Source: Stereocaulon alpinum
Taxonomy: Eukaryota; Ascomycota; Lecanoromycetes; Lecanorales; Stereocaulaceae
Assembly: GCA_018257865.1 (NCBI GenBank)
Contig: JAEUBA010000025.1
Span: 124,001 to 188,000, forward strand
DNA: 64,000 nucleotides
Reading direction: 5' to 3'
Positions 23,230 through 34,729 of this stretch are shown here, piece after piece. The number at the start of each line of letters is the position of its first letter. The stretch's first letter is position 1. The position numbers and the translations under genes were made by a program. The notes below the pieces were generated by a model. It did not search any database. It was not told where the DNA came from and was given only the letters and a program-made list of their open reading frames with translations.

Positions 23230-24095
23230 CACGGCTGTGATTTCCGGTTCTCGTAGAACATCTGAACCACGAAGATCATCACCAATATCATCGCGAGCGT
23301 CGGAACAACCCTATATCGTAAATTGCGACAACGAATGCTGGTGTCAAGAATCTCCTCAACCAGATATCGGTTTTCAGAGGCGACGACAGGCCTTGGTGGC
23401 TCCTGGATCTGTCCTGGATATGCGCTCGCATCTGGTGAACAAAGCTGTAGGCGGTGCACATGGAAACACTCAAACATCTTCATGGGCTCACGTATTTCCA
23501 ATTCGACGACCAAGAGACTAATAGTACGGGCGACACGAAATGGTTCCTCATAGCGATGACCCAGCTTCCTAGAGGGTCATTCAGGGCGGAGATGTTCTGC
23601 GTTTGGCCACACCAGATCACATGCACGGTATACCGAAGCGGGGCGGCGGTTGTCTATTTACGTAATGCGAAGATTGAGCCTGGGCAAATTTCATGTTGTC
23701 CTTAGCTAGGTCATGGATTTGTTGCGTGCGGGAGACCAAAGCTTCCATATCTCGGGTTTCAGGGATGGTAACCCTAATAGACTCAAAGTTGGGACCGTGG
23801 GTGTTGACCATATACCACGGAGTATGGCGAGACGCAAGTAGCCGAAGACTTATTATTTTTGGTTGCAAAAACAGCGCTCGGGAGGTATTGAACCCAGTCG
23901 TCTTGGAGATAATCCACATAGCAGCGGATATAGCGACCCATGCGTTGATTCGAATATTCCACATTGCGGAGACAAACGATGGGCCTTGATTGGACGTAAT
24001 GGACTCAGGAAACCCGGTAGTAGACAACACATGATCTGCGAATTCATGGGCAGCCTCTTCAGCTGAGGTTGATGTAGTGGGACCACATGCTGCCA
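23230..24095 (-). mobile_element. Ty3/gypsy retrotransposon fragment (integrase to chromodomain)
   Basis: Read on the minus strand, the fragment shows an integrase core with the family sequence TTSTSAEEAAHEFADHVV, GFPESITSNQGPSFVSAMW and, further on, ALVSRTQQIHDLAKDNMKF. The integrase C-terminal strand region follows (RKLGHRYEEPFRVARTIS, then EPMKMFECFHVHRLQL), and then a chromodomain start, ENRYLVEEILDTSIRCRNLRYRV (in parts). This order identifies a chromovirus-type Ty3/gypsy pol 3' end. It is dead: stop codons and frameshifts separate the parts, the catalytic Asp expected in SITSDQGP is Asn, and reverse transcriptase, gag and LTRs were not found on either side. The sequence is not strongly AT-rich. 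Confidence 0.82.
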
Positions 24096-26500
24096 GATGA
24101 ATTCGAGGTGTAGATCTGCCGGGACAGTCGCAACGATATTAGGATGTTCTTGACCTCAAGGCGCTTGGACGAACATGCGAAGTGTGCTTGTATTTGAAAT
24201 ACTGTGGACCACAAATTCGCGGCGAAGAAAAGGTATGTCCAGGCGGGATCAATTCTCCATTCACCTGCGTCGAAGATACCATATTGAAGCTGGAGGATAG
24301 ACGTCTTGATCTGTTGAACGAAACATGAGCTCGTGTCTGTGAGTAAAGTGTTAACTTCTATGTTTGCTCAAGCTATGATTTACCATCTTCACGTACTCTT
24401 ATGGTCAATCCTCCGACACCTCTGTATCAAGACTGAGACGCATGTGGCCCTCAACCTTCGCATTGGGCGCTGTAGACCGACCGTCTAGTATGCGTTGTAG
24501 GCCGGCAAGCAAGCATTTTGAAGATGACAAGTCGTTGTATGCTGCTTCTCAGGACTCCATGGACGACAAGGACCCCAATAGTGGTGTATAATCATGAAAA
24601 TGGCGACTGGACAGGTACATCAGGAGGTACTAATGACTCATAGTGATCTTCTGATGTAGCAGATGTTCAAATTTGACGGACTCCTTATCACCATCCTGGA
24701 ACCAAAGTCTGTGGCTGGTGAGGTTTGAAAGCTCGAGACCACAAGCGATGGTAAGCACAGGTGTGCGCTCTGCCCTTGTAGTCTGATGCCTTGCCAGAAG
24801 CAATCGCCTTTGTGCGCTTTTCCTGTAGATGAAACTCTGTACAAACAGCATCAGTGATGCATGTGCGCCCGCAAGTTCTTCTGTTTCAGGACGTGGTCAT
24901 AGATTGGCAGACACTGAACTCGGCTATGCTGAGTTCTGGTCGTCATCTTTTGCTAACACACACCCAGTATCATTTTTCTGACCTGGCCAGCTTGTTTTTG
25001 TAAGCCTGAGGTATGCTGGCTCTGCTGTATCGGAACGAGGCTATGCTTCGATTTGGCACAACCCTTGGTGAGGCTCCTGGTTTGTCGGATCATGGCAGCA
25101 AGCCTGAAATGGATGATGTAGGCTTTGTTCAAGGCTGGTGTCAGAAGGGGATTTGACTTCCAAGAAGAGCAATGTTCAGGAAGGATGAGGCAGTGGTACC
25201 AGAAGAGGTGGAAGGTGGAGAGAAGGACATCCGTAACGAATCGTTGTTGTCAGGCTGTGTCTGATTTAAAATCGAATAGTAGCGTGCGATGTGATTGCAA
25301 AGCTATTGACATATGAATGATTAGTGTTCACCCAGGCCTGCTTCGAACGGTAAGTCGTTTCAGCCGTGTAAGAGAAGGGTAAGGGAAGGGCAGAATCCGC
25401 AGGAGATTTGCAGCAATGGAGCAACCCCACCTCGAAAGGCCCGCAGGATCGATTGCACAATTGCTTCACTCAGCTCCACTCAGGTCTGAACTAAGCTTTG
25501 ATTCTGCTGCTGGATTTGCAATGCGTTCACCGAGATTGTCAGGCTCGACCTGTTATGCCGCCCATGGCGATCGAGCCACTTCCGACATCGGTAGCAGAGT
25601 TTTTGAAACAATGACTTGATAGTGTTCCATACATTGTTCTGGTAAGGTACTAACGTAGACTGGCAAGCTTCGCCCTCGCAGTTCAATTCATCCAACTTTA
25701 CGAACAATCCATTGATACTTTGCACTTTTTGCACAATGCAGACTCCTACTACGTTATTCTACACAGTGGATCGAATGGTCGAGAAGATTCTACGATTGAA
25801 TATCTAATCTCTGCTCTTCCAGACCTGTAGTTCTGTTGGAAACAATACAGCCTTCTCTCCCAATCTAGGAATCAACGATGACCAAACGTGTACTGAAATT
25901 TGAGACAAGCGTATGGATGGACGAAGAAGAGAACAGAACAGTCAAGAACATAATTGAGATCAAGTTGCACAATAGCCTCTTGAGGGTAGCTTCCGGGCCT
26001 CGTCATACAGCGTGATCTTCTTCTTCTCAAGCAACCGGAAACGCTAATCAACAACTACACAGTATGACACGTTCTAACCTATGGAACAAATAAAGGGTCT
26101 ACCTAGAATTAAACCAATGTAATCTCTTGGGAATTTGAACAAGAGGGTCTGTGTCCCCTGAATTTCATGCAACCGGTCCTTGCCGGCAGTCTTCTCTGTG
26201 ACTGGAGCCACTGATCAGCAACCACGTAATATAATACCCCAAAAGTCCGACTCCACTTCAGTAGACTCGCCAATGAGAAGTACATGCTCTTCAGTCTGAG
26301 CGGCGAATAGCTGTATGACGAGATATACCAATGGGCAGGCTCCAAGATTTATCCCTTCTTGTGGTGCAGACAAATTCACTCACGAACAAAACCGAGATAA
26401 CATGACCCCAATGATAGCAACTCATGTCAAAGCGTGATCCCAGCGAGATCGCAGCGACGGGGCGTGAGAACCGCTGACAAACTGTAGCAATTCAGGCAAC
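24096..26500. other. Gene-free stretch
   Basis: About 2.4 kb with only short, featureless open frames. No continuation of the retrotransposon fragment (upstream integrase, RNase H, reverse transcriptase) was recognised on the minus strand. Confidence 0.4.
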
Positions 26501-26505
26501 TGACA

Positions 26506-28483
26506 ATGGCCCCCAATTTTCTTCAGTGTGGGCTGAACTTACCTTCCTTCCTACCTACCTTACTCTCCACCCACACCAATTTTATCTCTATCGACTTCAG
26601 AACCCTTACTGCATCGACAACTTTCTCAAAGTGCAACGCTTCTACCTCATACAGCGAACGAAATGCGCTTCAGTCCACGGTCGTACTCTACTGCGTCCCT
26701 CCTGGGGGTATTCCACTGAATCCTACGTTCGAGCTGACTGGCTTGACTCTGTCAGGCTCCAAGTTACCTTCCTCAATCACAACAGCCCCATACAGCTGCT
26801 TCAACACCTATAACGCACCATGAGAGATGTTCATCGGCAGCAAGGACTTACTTTACCAATTGATCCACGTGCCTGTGAGGTCGAGTAAGCTGACTGTTGA
26901 CTCTCGCTGATCAGTTGACATTGCAAGGTCGCTCTCAACCTGAACCTCCATCTCCACCATTTTCATCATCCAAGCCACCTACTGCTGCAGCTCCATTCAT
27001 AGAAGTAGCTACCAACGACCAGCAATTCCTTCGATTTCCTTCGTGATGCGGTGAGTCAAATTGTTGATCTTAGGCTATTTCCTTTTCTGATTCTGACCCT
27101 TTTGCAGCCAACCTCACTGATCCTCATCCACGATCACCAACAAGCTCGACATCAACGGACATCTCTCATGCTTTCATGCATCAAACTACGTTGAGTACAT
27201 TGGTCTTCGCTGGCTCTATCACTACGGGGACAAGGCAAGCCCACTCGCGTTCTTTCTCTTGCTGACTGAAGCTAGAGCACTTTTGCCTTGACGTTCAGGT
27301 CCGACCTACCACAAAGTAATGGCCATCACAGCGACTCTCATGGAGCCTTTGACCACTAGCCATGTGACGCAACCTTCTTTGACTGACTGCTAGCAGACTT
27401 TGATCAGTCTGATACGGTCGCAATGTCAATCCAACCGTGTATTGACTTTGCAAAAAGATTTACAGGCTTTTCACAACATGGTAACAACAGCTCAACGACC
27501 TATTACGAAGAAAAACTTTCATGAAATTCATACCAATCCCGAAGCTGAATCTTGTTGCTTGTGCCGTAAGTTCTCCAATGTTGTCTGGTGTCGAATAGAC
27601 GGCTTTGTAACACTCTTATGCTTAAACATCAGCCAGGAACAACGTCCAGACCAGAAGATCAGCCGCTGGCATCATGATACACGATAGAACCACTGAGATC
27701 ACTTACGTCGATGCTGATGATGGTGGAGTCCTTCTGACAAAGCTCACTCTTCAGAAGAGCCGCAGAGGTTGACACATCTCCCGCTTTTTTGACTGGAAGA
27801 CTGTGCAACCCAGCATCTTACACCTTGTCTAGCATCAAGACTTCCGGTACATTATCAGGTCCAGGATGTCCTCCTCATCATGCGAGTCCAGCTCATTGAC
27901 GTCGGACTGCCTGGCAGCTATGAACGGCCGAGTCTACTACAAAAGCAATCGTCCCCTCGTGTGGCAGTGTGAGAACGCTCGATCTGCAGTCCTGATACAA
28001 TACTTGGTGAGGTCTACATATTGAACGTTTGTGTTCTTCGCATCATGACTTCAGCTTCGTGCCTCACGCTCTCAGCATTTGTTCTTCATGGAAGTGATAG
28101 GCAGATACCCTTGCTTTGAAAGGACAATGGCTAAGAAAGAGACAGATCGTGCCTGGACATTGTCTTGACAACAGGAAAGAGAACATACCACTACAAGTCA
28201 CGACACGTAAGGTAGCAAAGACAAGATCGACCGTCATTGCGATGCCTTGTGAACCGAACTTACTCCCATCGCTACTCAACCGTCCTCCGGCAAACTGTGG
28301 CTCTACTTCTACGGTTGGGAAGTTCTAAAGAAAGATGCTTTTATGGAAATTGTGCTATCTCCCATCCCAACTCTCAACGACCAAGATGCCGCTACTCGGG
28401 GTCGCTGGCTAACTGAAGCATGGGGGCTTCGCACGACAGCAGGCTTCGAGAGGCGTTATCCTTCTCGTGGGAAGCTAGATTGA
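26506..28483 (+). other. Exon-like segments of an unrecognised multi-exon gene (possibly decayed)
   Basis: Several plus-strand segments look coding but do not join cleanly. They are 26506-26823 (105 codons with ATG and stop), about 27145-27291 (LDINGHLSCFHASNYVEYIG, then LRWLYHYGDK), about 27396-27568 (ends at a GTAAG donor), about 27635-27770 (IMIHDRTTEITYVDADDGG) and 28253-28483 (KLWLYFYGWEVLKKDAF, ending RRYPSRGKLD, stop). Plausible donors and acceptors (for example GTGAGTC at 27049, GTAAGTT at 27567) exist between them. I cannot name a family. It may be a real low-expression gene or an inactivated one. Confidence 0.35.
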
Positions 28484-28499
28484 TGTCTATTCGCCAGTC

Positions 28500-29341
28500 G
28501 AAGGCTTTTACTGTTAGCAGTCTCTGTTCAGACTTCCTCAAGAGGAGCAGACGGCCTCCCTGGCACCGACGTGTTTTCTTGTGATAAGAGCGTAGCCATA
28601 GGCCTAGAATTCGCGTGTATCAATAGCGTGGCGTTATTGCTTCATTGAGACTAACTTTGCCTGTTGTGTTCTTGTGTGATTTTTGGCGGATTATTGCTTT
28701 CCTCTCCATGTCTGCGGTTTGCTTTTTATCTGCTTTCACGCTTTCCTCGGCTGTTCTTTGCTTTTGTTTGATGCTCTCTTAGCTTGATCTGCTTTTCTTT
28801 GCTTTTCTTGGCTTTCCCTTACTTCTTGGCGATTTTGCTTGCTTCTGCCTTCCTTTTAATTTTCTGTGAGAGGTTTCACTGCTTTCCCAGGGACTGATTT
28901 CCGTGTCGCTAATGGTCCTGAGCATGACCTAAAACTGCTGGCCTAGAGCATCGATGGATGGCATAGGGGCTTTGGGCCGTTCCTTTCTTCGCTCTTTCTG
29001 CCTTTGCTTCTCGCCCGTTTTGATAAGCCGTTGCTGGCCAGCGACGGGATCCACCTGTACGTGGTGCTGGCTACGAACCCTCTGCGTCTTCGGGTGTCAG
29101 GGCAGCCGAGAGATCCCAAGAACACTGGCTGGGTCATCGCCCGGTCTTTTTTCTTATATATACATATACTTATATATATCTAAAAGCCCCAGAACCCGGG
29201 TGAGCCGACTGGGGGAAGTAAGGGCCCCGGCAAGGGGCGAAAAGTTGAGAAGGTCCCCTCGGCCACCTACGTGGGAGGGGACGAGGAGTCAGCTGCCGAC
29301 GCTTTGAGCGTGGAGGATTTGGGCGGAACATCAAATGGTCC
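28500..29341. other. Pyrimidine-rich tract and low-complexity region
   Basis: 28680-28870 is strongly T/C-rich on the plus strand with many TTTGCTTTTCTT-like words. 29150-29180 is an AT-only TATATATA stretch. 29200-29300 turns abruptly GC-rich. No gene was supported; the CT-rich tract could be a promoter element for the small gene at 29342, or debris. Confidence 0.4.
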
Positions 29342-29591
29342 ATGACACCGAAAGGCGGTAAGTTCAAGATGCCTGGTCTCACAATGGCTGAATATAAGCC
29401 TGGTATCAACACCAACGTCCTCCTCGTCAAGTAAGCCTCTTCTTTGTCGGAATCCTAGTCGAAGCCAACCTCTTGACTTCGGTAGCCGTGCTTTCTATCA
29501 CCAAGCCCGTGCCAACAAGTTCAAGCTTCCTGGTTTGACCATGGCTCGTTACAAGCCTGGTGTCAACACTAGCCTCCTGCTCGTCAAGTGA
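29342..29591 (+). CDS. Small two-exon gene encoding a duplicated peptide motif
   Basis: Exon 1 (29342-29430) encodes MTPKGGKFKMPGLTMAEYKP and on to LLV. A 55-nt GTAAGC...TAG intron follows. Exon 2 (29486-29591) encodes RAFYHQARANKFKLPGLTMA, then RYKPGVNTSLLLVK and stop. The joined product is 64 aa. The two exons end in near-identical 24-residue units, K-F-K-x-P-G-L-T-M-A-x-Y-K-P-G-x-N-T-x-x-L-L-V-K, and most nucleotide differences between units are synonymous or conservative. That argues for past or present protein-level constraint. No family recognised; no signal peptide. It may be the 3' part of a longer gene. A third, broken unit lies at 31164-31211. Confidence 0.45.
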
Positions 29592-30330
29592 GCTAGATGC
29601 TCTTCAGGCTGAGCCTCATGCGGTTTCGCAAAGTGTCTGCGGTGGAGAAGCGATCTCAAACATACAAGACGAGCAATAGAGGAAGACAAACTGTGCACGT
29701 CGTCAATGCCAAAGCTGACTCGTCGCGTCAGCTCACAATTTCCGCCGTTCGCGTGTTCGACGGAGCATGAAGGAGTACAAGCGGCATCTCTGGATCGTGC
29801 AGCTCAGGAAAACGAGGACGACGGCCATAAGAGATCTCGAATATGTCGTCAAGATTCAGACCTGGCAAGAACCCACGAGGAAAAGACGCGCTTGTACTTC
29901 CCTGGCCAACTACTCAGGTTCTGGTAGCTTATCATCCTTGTGTAATCCAGCTGCGGAAGCGCTTGCTTGAGCGAAGACGCCGCCAGCAAGCCAATATCAG
30001 TGTCTGTGCTGCGGTACGCGCAATATTCGCGCAAACATGATTCGCAAGTTCCTGGACTTCTGCAGGGACTGCTGACCCAGACCACTCGATATGACGGGGG
30101 CAGCCGAGCAACTGAGGAGTCGGACGAAACAACTTGATCCCGGCGATCGAAGAGTCAAGGAGATGACGCCGGCGAACCGCAAGAAGATGACCAAAGCGCA
30201 TGAGCATGGTGCGACCCTCACAAGCAGCTGGGCGTAGGTTTCCTTAGGATGATAGCATCCTCCAGCCGCAGGACGGAACGAAGAGGCGGAGAAGGCCAGT
30301 TTAGGTGCTATATCAACGGCAACTCCAATG
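29592..30330. other. Unassigned sequence between the repeat-peptide gene and the first relic
   Basis: A 73-codon plus-strand frame (29706-29927) ends with KTRLYFPGQLLRFW but lacks recognisable features. Overlapping minus-strand frames are probably shadows. Likely debris of the same decayed neighbourhood. Confidence 0.3.
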
Positions 30331-30870
30331 CTTTGCTGGAAATTTGGGTGGTTGATGCGGTGGAGAGAGTCTAACACTATTGCCCGATGAGCGGGTTGTT
30401 TTTCTCGGGTAATCATACGAATGAAAATTCCGAGCTAGCGAAGAAACGAAGAGTTGGGAGCCTAGCACAAGCAAGCGTCGCCACGTAGCTATACAGACTA
30501 TTCCATCACTCGACGATGTGCAGCTAACGAGGACCCGAAGACCTCAAGAAGATCGGCCGTTGGTAGAGGGATTGATTGCTGCAACGACAGATTGACAAGA
30601 CATCGAAGAGAACGTCGACTTCATCAAGACTTGGGAGTAGAGACGCCCAGGATCTTCATACCCAGTCCTAGATCGGGCATCTTCTTCTGGGCTCTGGAGG
30701 GACTGGAGTGTAGACTGAGAGTGCGCAGTGGCGACCAGCAGACTACAACAAAAAAACAATCAAAGTTCAGAGTGACCAAATCGCCAATCCAAGAAGCAAC
30801 AACAAACATTGTGTCGCACCGCATATCAATCAGGGACAAATGGTGTGCGACGTCATCCAGGTATGAGTCT
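30330..30870 (+). pseudogene. Relics of the coiled-coil gene (3' end and middle)
   Basis: 30395-30418 repeats the 3' flank of the intact gene (TTTTCTCGGGTAATCATA, also at 34512-34531), with related sequence just before it. 30750-30861 reads KTIKVQSDQIANPRSNNKHC in frame, matching KTIKIQSDQIANPRSNTKHC of the intact gene (about 33298-33357). The surrounding frame is broken by stops. The relic order (3' end before middle) is the reverse of the gene while orientation is kept, so these are remnants of at least two separate tandem copies. Confidence 0.7.
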
Positions 30871-31088
30871 TCTCTGGCGGGCATGGAAGGGGAGGGTTCG
30901 AACCTTGTGTTGCTTCGCGTAGTGAGTGCTTCTTAGGATGAAGGGTTGAATAGCTTGGAGAGTAGCGCCCATTTCTTTGTAAACGCAAAAAGATTTCGAC
31001 GAGTCGACCGGAATGCGGCTTGCACTCTCTTTCGGACAGCCCACAGCGGCTTTTGCCACAGGGCGCAGAGTTCGTTGACGTGGCTGCT

Positions 31089-31211
31089 ATGGACGACGGT
31101 ATCAAGGTCCCGGGAGATCTTGGGCCCATTATCATGTACTTGATGATTCCACTGGGTGGCTAGTTCAAGCTACCTTGTCTCATCATGGCCCAGTACAAGC
31201 CTGAGGACTGA
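31089..31211 (+). pseudogene. Broken copy of the repeated-peptide unit
   Basis: A short frame MDDGIKVPGDLGPIIMYLMI...GG meets TAG and continues FKLPCLIMAQYKPED, stop. This aligns with KFKLPGLTMARYKPG of the gene at 29342-29591, the TAG standing where that gene has an AAG lysine codon. It shows that the motif once existed in at least three copies in this neighbourhood. Confidence 0.55.
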
Positions 31212-31499
31212 GATGATGGTTGGAAAAGGTAGCAGCGAATGCTGTGATACCGCGTCGAGGACTGGAAGGGATACTAAATCGAAGACTTTGGCCAATCATC
31301 AATCTTCGGTAGCTAAACTGCCCTGAAAGACGAGGGTGTCAAAATAGTGGAACGCAAGGCAGTCATTACATTGAGTTCTCTCGATTCCAGCATGCGCGCC
31401 TGCACCCTCTCAGCGACTACCACCAGGAGAAGAGGACTCCTTACTACTGGTATCTATCATCAGCGAATGCATCTAGCGCCAACAATGAGCCTCAGACAA

Positions 31500-31640
31500 T
31501 CATTCTTGAGAATGAGTACCCACGATCATAACCTGATGTATACGCCCTTTCAAACAGCCAGTACCTCCACGGCTAGAGATAGAGGCAAAACACCCAGTGC
31601 TAACACTACGGCACTGTGCAAAGACAACTCCATGAGGCGT
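31500..31640 (+). pseudogene. Relic of the 5' end of the coiled-coil gene
   Basis: CACGATCATAACCTGATGTA at about 31521, then CAAACAGCCAGTACCTC, matches the leader and start region of the intact gene at about 32651-32700 (CACGATCACAACCCCATGTA, then CAAACAGCTAGTACTTC). Similarity extends upstream of the ATG (TTGAGAATGAGTACC versus TTGAAAAATTGGACT), so leader sequence was duplicated too. The frame does not continue into a full gene. Confidence 0.65.
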
Positions 31641-32665
31641 ATATGAGGCGAGCATTACACACGAATTCCCTCGGGCCCAGAACGCACGCAGGGCGCAGAA
31701 TGACCGATACCAATCGCCACGTTTGCTGGTCTCGAAGTCCATTCTCAGAACGCTGTTGTCATGAGTTTGTCAGCCGGTAGCCGGCTACAATGAGCTTGAC
31801 CTGGAGATCAGGAAGCCTTCAAAGTCCTTCTTGGCTTCTTCCGCCCGTACTCGCTTTATCTCTAAGCATAGCGTTCCCTGGTCCCCCGTGTCCCCACATT
31901 GTGCAAAGCACGCACAGACTCATACGATAATGTTTCCACATCTCGTGGCGTAGGAAGATGATTCACGAACATCCATGCCGAGCCGATTGTGTTTGATTGC
32001 CGACGCTTTACACTGGTGGGCCGTGCTTCCAGACTCTTGAATGGGCAAGAGAAGGGTGTTGGACCGACGCCGAGCTTGGAAGATGTTGACGAAGTGATGT
32101 TAACCTGCATGTGAAGTGGGCGGCGAAAACGAAAAACGTAGGTTGTCCTTCGATCGTCGAAAGATCGTCGATAGCCTGACTGGATATAACATTTTGTTCT
32201 TGGTTGTGTCTGAGAATGCTATGTCATTTGAGTCATTAGCAACAACTTGGAAAGCCTGGCAAAATACACAAACGAATCCCGGCCATTACGTCTCCACTCC
32301 CTTTGACTTCCTTGTCCAACGCTGCTGTTATCCGCCAAGCATCAATTCGATATCGCAGCCTCTCATGCCAACTCCGAGCTACTACACAACACATTCATGA
32401 TAAGAACATCCAATTCAGATGAAGGTTTAGTCTAAGGTAAAGCGTCAAAGGGCATCATCAGCAAGTTTGCCTCCGGGTTCCTTGTTCACACCGAGGCTCT
32501 GCTCTGCCCGTTGCCGGCTAGCGTTGTTTTGATTCCCTTCACTTCTTGACCCTTCTGCACAATTAGCCGGCGCCTATTAAGCTCCGATCTTCCCACAAAA
32601 GAGCTTTCTCCCCCGATAAATTGTTACAAATACTTTTGAAAAATTGGACTCACGATCACAACCCC
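31641..32665. other. Upstream region of the coiled-coil gene
   Basis: About 1 kb with no credible gene. It includes the likely promoter and leader of the gene starting at 32666. A 94-codon plus-strand frame at 32116-32400 is featureless. Confidence 0.4.
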
Positions 32666-34460
32666 ATGTACAAGCCCTCACAAACAGCTAGTACTTCGAG
32701 AGCCACGACGGTGGGAGGTACCCCAGGCAGCGAGGTAAGTCTCTGCTTCTGAGATCACTCAAGCCTCCTACTCATCCTCCCACCTCACCTCACAGACGCA
32801 AGGTTTACGCAGCACCATGGCGAGCAGCCGTCACCCAAACAAAACTCCCAATCGTACACCTACCCGCCTAACCGAAGACGGTCTTGCCACCGTCATGAAT
32901 GGTATGGATCTTCAGAAGCGTTCATCTCACCAGTCTCTGCGTCCGCAGACGCCAGTAAGTCTTTCCCCTCACTAGCTGTGTGACTTCAGGGTCTGAACCG
33001 GTATACAGGCATATCAGAACATGACTGCCGCCCAGTATTACGAAGAGCTCGGACGTCTGCGTCAGCAAATCGAGCAGAAAAATGCTCAGATCCGTCAATT
33101 GCAGATCGATAAACAGTTGCTCGATCGGGCCAATCATGCCATGCACGATGAAGTTTCTCATGATCAAGCTGCACTGCGCAATGCGGAGATGGAACGCATC
33201 CGCTTGACTAGCGAGATCGCTCGGCTCAATCGTGAGAAAGAAATTCAACAAGCCGCCATGAAACAACTCCAAGACCAGGTCAATAAACAACAGAAGACGA
33301 TAAAAATTCAAAGTGACCAAATTGCCAATCCAAGAAGCAATACTAAACATTGTGTCACTACGCCCCAGCATCCAGGTCCTCACGGCGGTGCGTTTAACCA
33401 CATCTATGGTCAGCCTGCACCTACCTTTGGCACTCCTCGTATTGGTCCGCCATCTGCATTTCCTCCTTCAACGCCGGCACACCCGCCAGCAATGTCTCGC
33501 GATCCATCAGCCTCGTCGTCTTACGGTGCACCAATGTCTCGCCAATCAAGTGCCACAGCATTCCAAACGACCCTTCGTCCTGGATATGTCCCAGAGAACA
33601 TGCGTATAGCAGAGATGCCTGCCTACCCTATCGGAAGCAACCAGCAGCTCGCCAGGGTCAAAGGCACAGAACCCATGAGTGCTCATCTTCTCCCCGAATA
33701 CGCACCATTCTTCAAAATGGTCGAGAACTGGGCGCGCGGCTACTGCAACGTTCCCGACAAAGAAAAAGATTTCGCCTTGCCACCTGCTCTTGTTCAGTAC
33801 CTCAAGCAACGCACCAATGCTTCCGCGTTGCAGAAGCTCATGTCCTCAGGAGGCACACGCTACCTCGCTGTCGCGAAGGTCATGAATCAAACACTCGTGA
33901 ATGTCGCTTTCCGTCCCTCCCTACTGAAGGGTTTCACAATCTACCACGACAAGAAGATTGCCGATGTTCGTGCGCAATTGCAACAAGTCGGGATGCCCCT
34001 ACACGTACGTCGTGGTTGTCTCTTGGCTTCTGCCGAGACTGTATCAGAGATGACCACGAGTCATGGTTTCAAGGCTTTCGTCGACAACGTGGTCTCTCGC
34101 CAAGTTCATGAGATGTGGGCATGCCTCGAACCACTGTTCGCTCCCGGCATCGCTCGCAATGAAGCATGGGACGATCTTCACCAAATTTGGCGCGAGGCAT
34201 GTCGCATTGGCGTGCTAATGTTATCTAAGCCGTCCATGTTCACTTGCGAATTTCCGTCCGTCGGCTCAAATTCCCGGTTTAATCCGAGCACTATGGTCTC
34301 TCGGGACCCAAATTTCAAACAAGACCCTCAGTCGCTCGGGCAAATGGCGGTTACGATACGCCTGTCGATCACACCGATCGTCACAGAGACTGATTTCATG
34401 GGAAATGGAGCGATGCAGCCAGATACGCTGTATTTTTCGAATGTGTTGCTGGATTCCTGA
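32666..34460 (+). CDS. Coiled-coil protein of unknown function, 559 aa
   Basis: Exons 32666-32734, 32796-32954 and 33009-34460 join in frame; both introns have GTAAGT donors. The N-terminus is Ser/Thr/Pro-rich. Residues about 80-180 form a heptad-like coiled coil rich in Gln, Glu and Arg (YEELGRLRQQIEQKNAQIRQ, then LNREKEIQQAAMKQLQDQV). A Pro/Ser-rich linker with an S-x-x-x-P-x-x-P flavour follows. The C-terminal 270 residues are a mixed alpha domain (LLPEYAPFFKMVENWARGYC ... FRPSLLKGFTIYHDKKIADV ... ITPIVTETDFMGNGAM) that I cannot assign to a family. The gene sits among eroded copies of itself upstream and downstream, so it is the apparent survivor of a local multicopy family. Confidence 0.75.
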
Positions 34461-34729
34461 GGAGCTGATGAGCTGGAATGTGTCCACAAGTGTTGCTTGA
34501 TAGATGGATTTCTTTTCTCGGGTAATCATAGAAATGGCAGTGATGTTGCACTCCTTCCATTAGCATATGTCGGCGATCTGGTTAGGTAGACTGCTCTTGC
34601 CTTTGGCTATCGGCCAACGCATACTCTTTGCTCCAGGAGATCGCCTAAATCAATCCATACTTGCTATAGCTTTCACTACTAGAAATAGAGGGTTTTACAG
34701 AGCTCTGAGTTCAGTTTTAAAGTGAAACC

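Noticed and set aside
30880..30915. GGGTTCGAACC resembling a tRNA T-loop
   Set aside because: Flanking bases do not pair as a T-stem, and no acceptor, D or anticodon stem could be folded around it.
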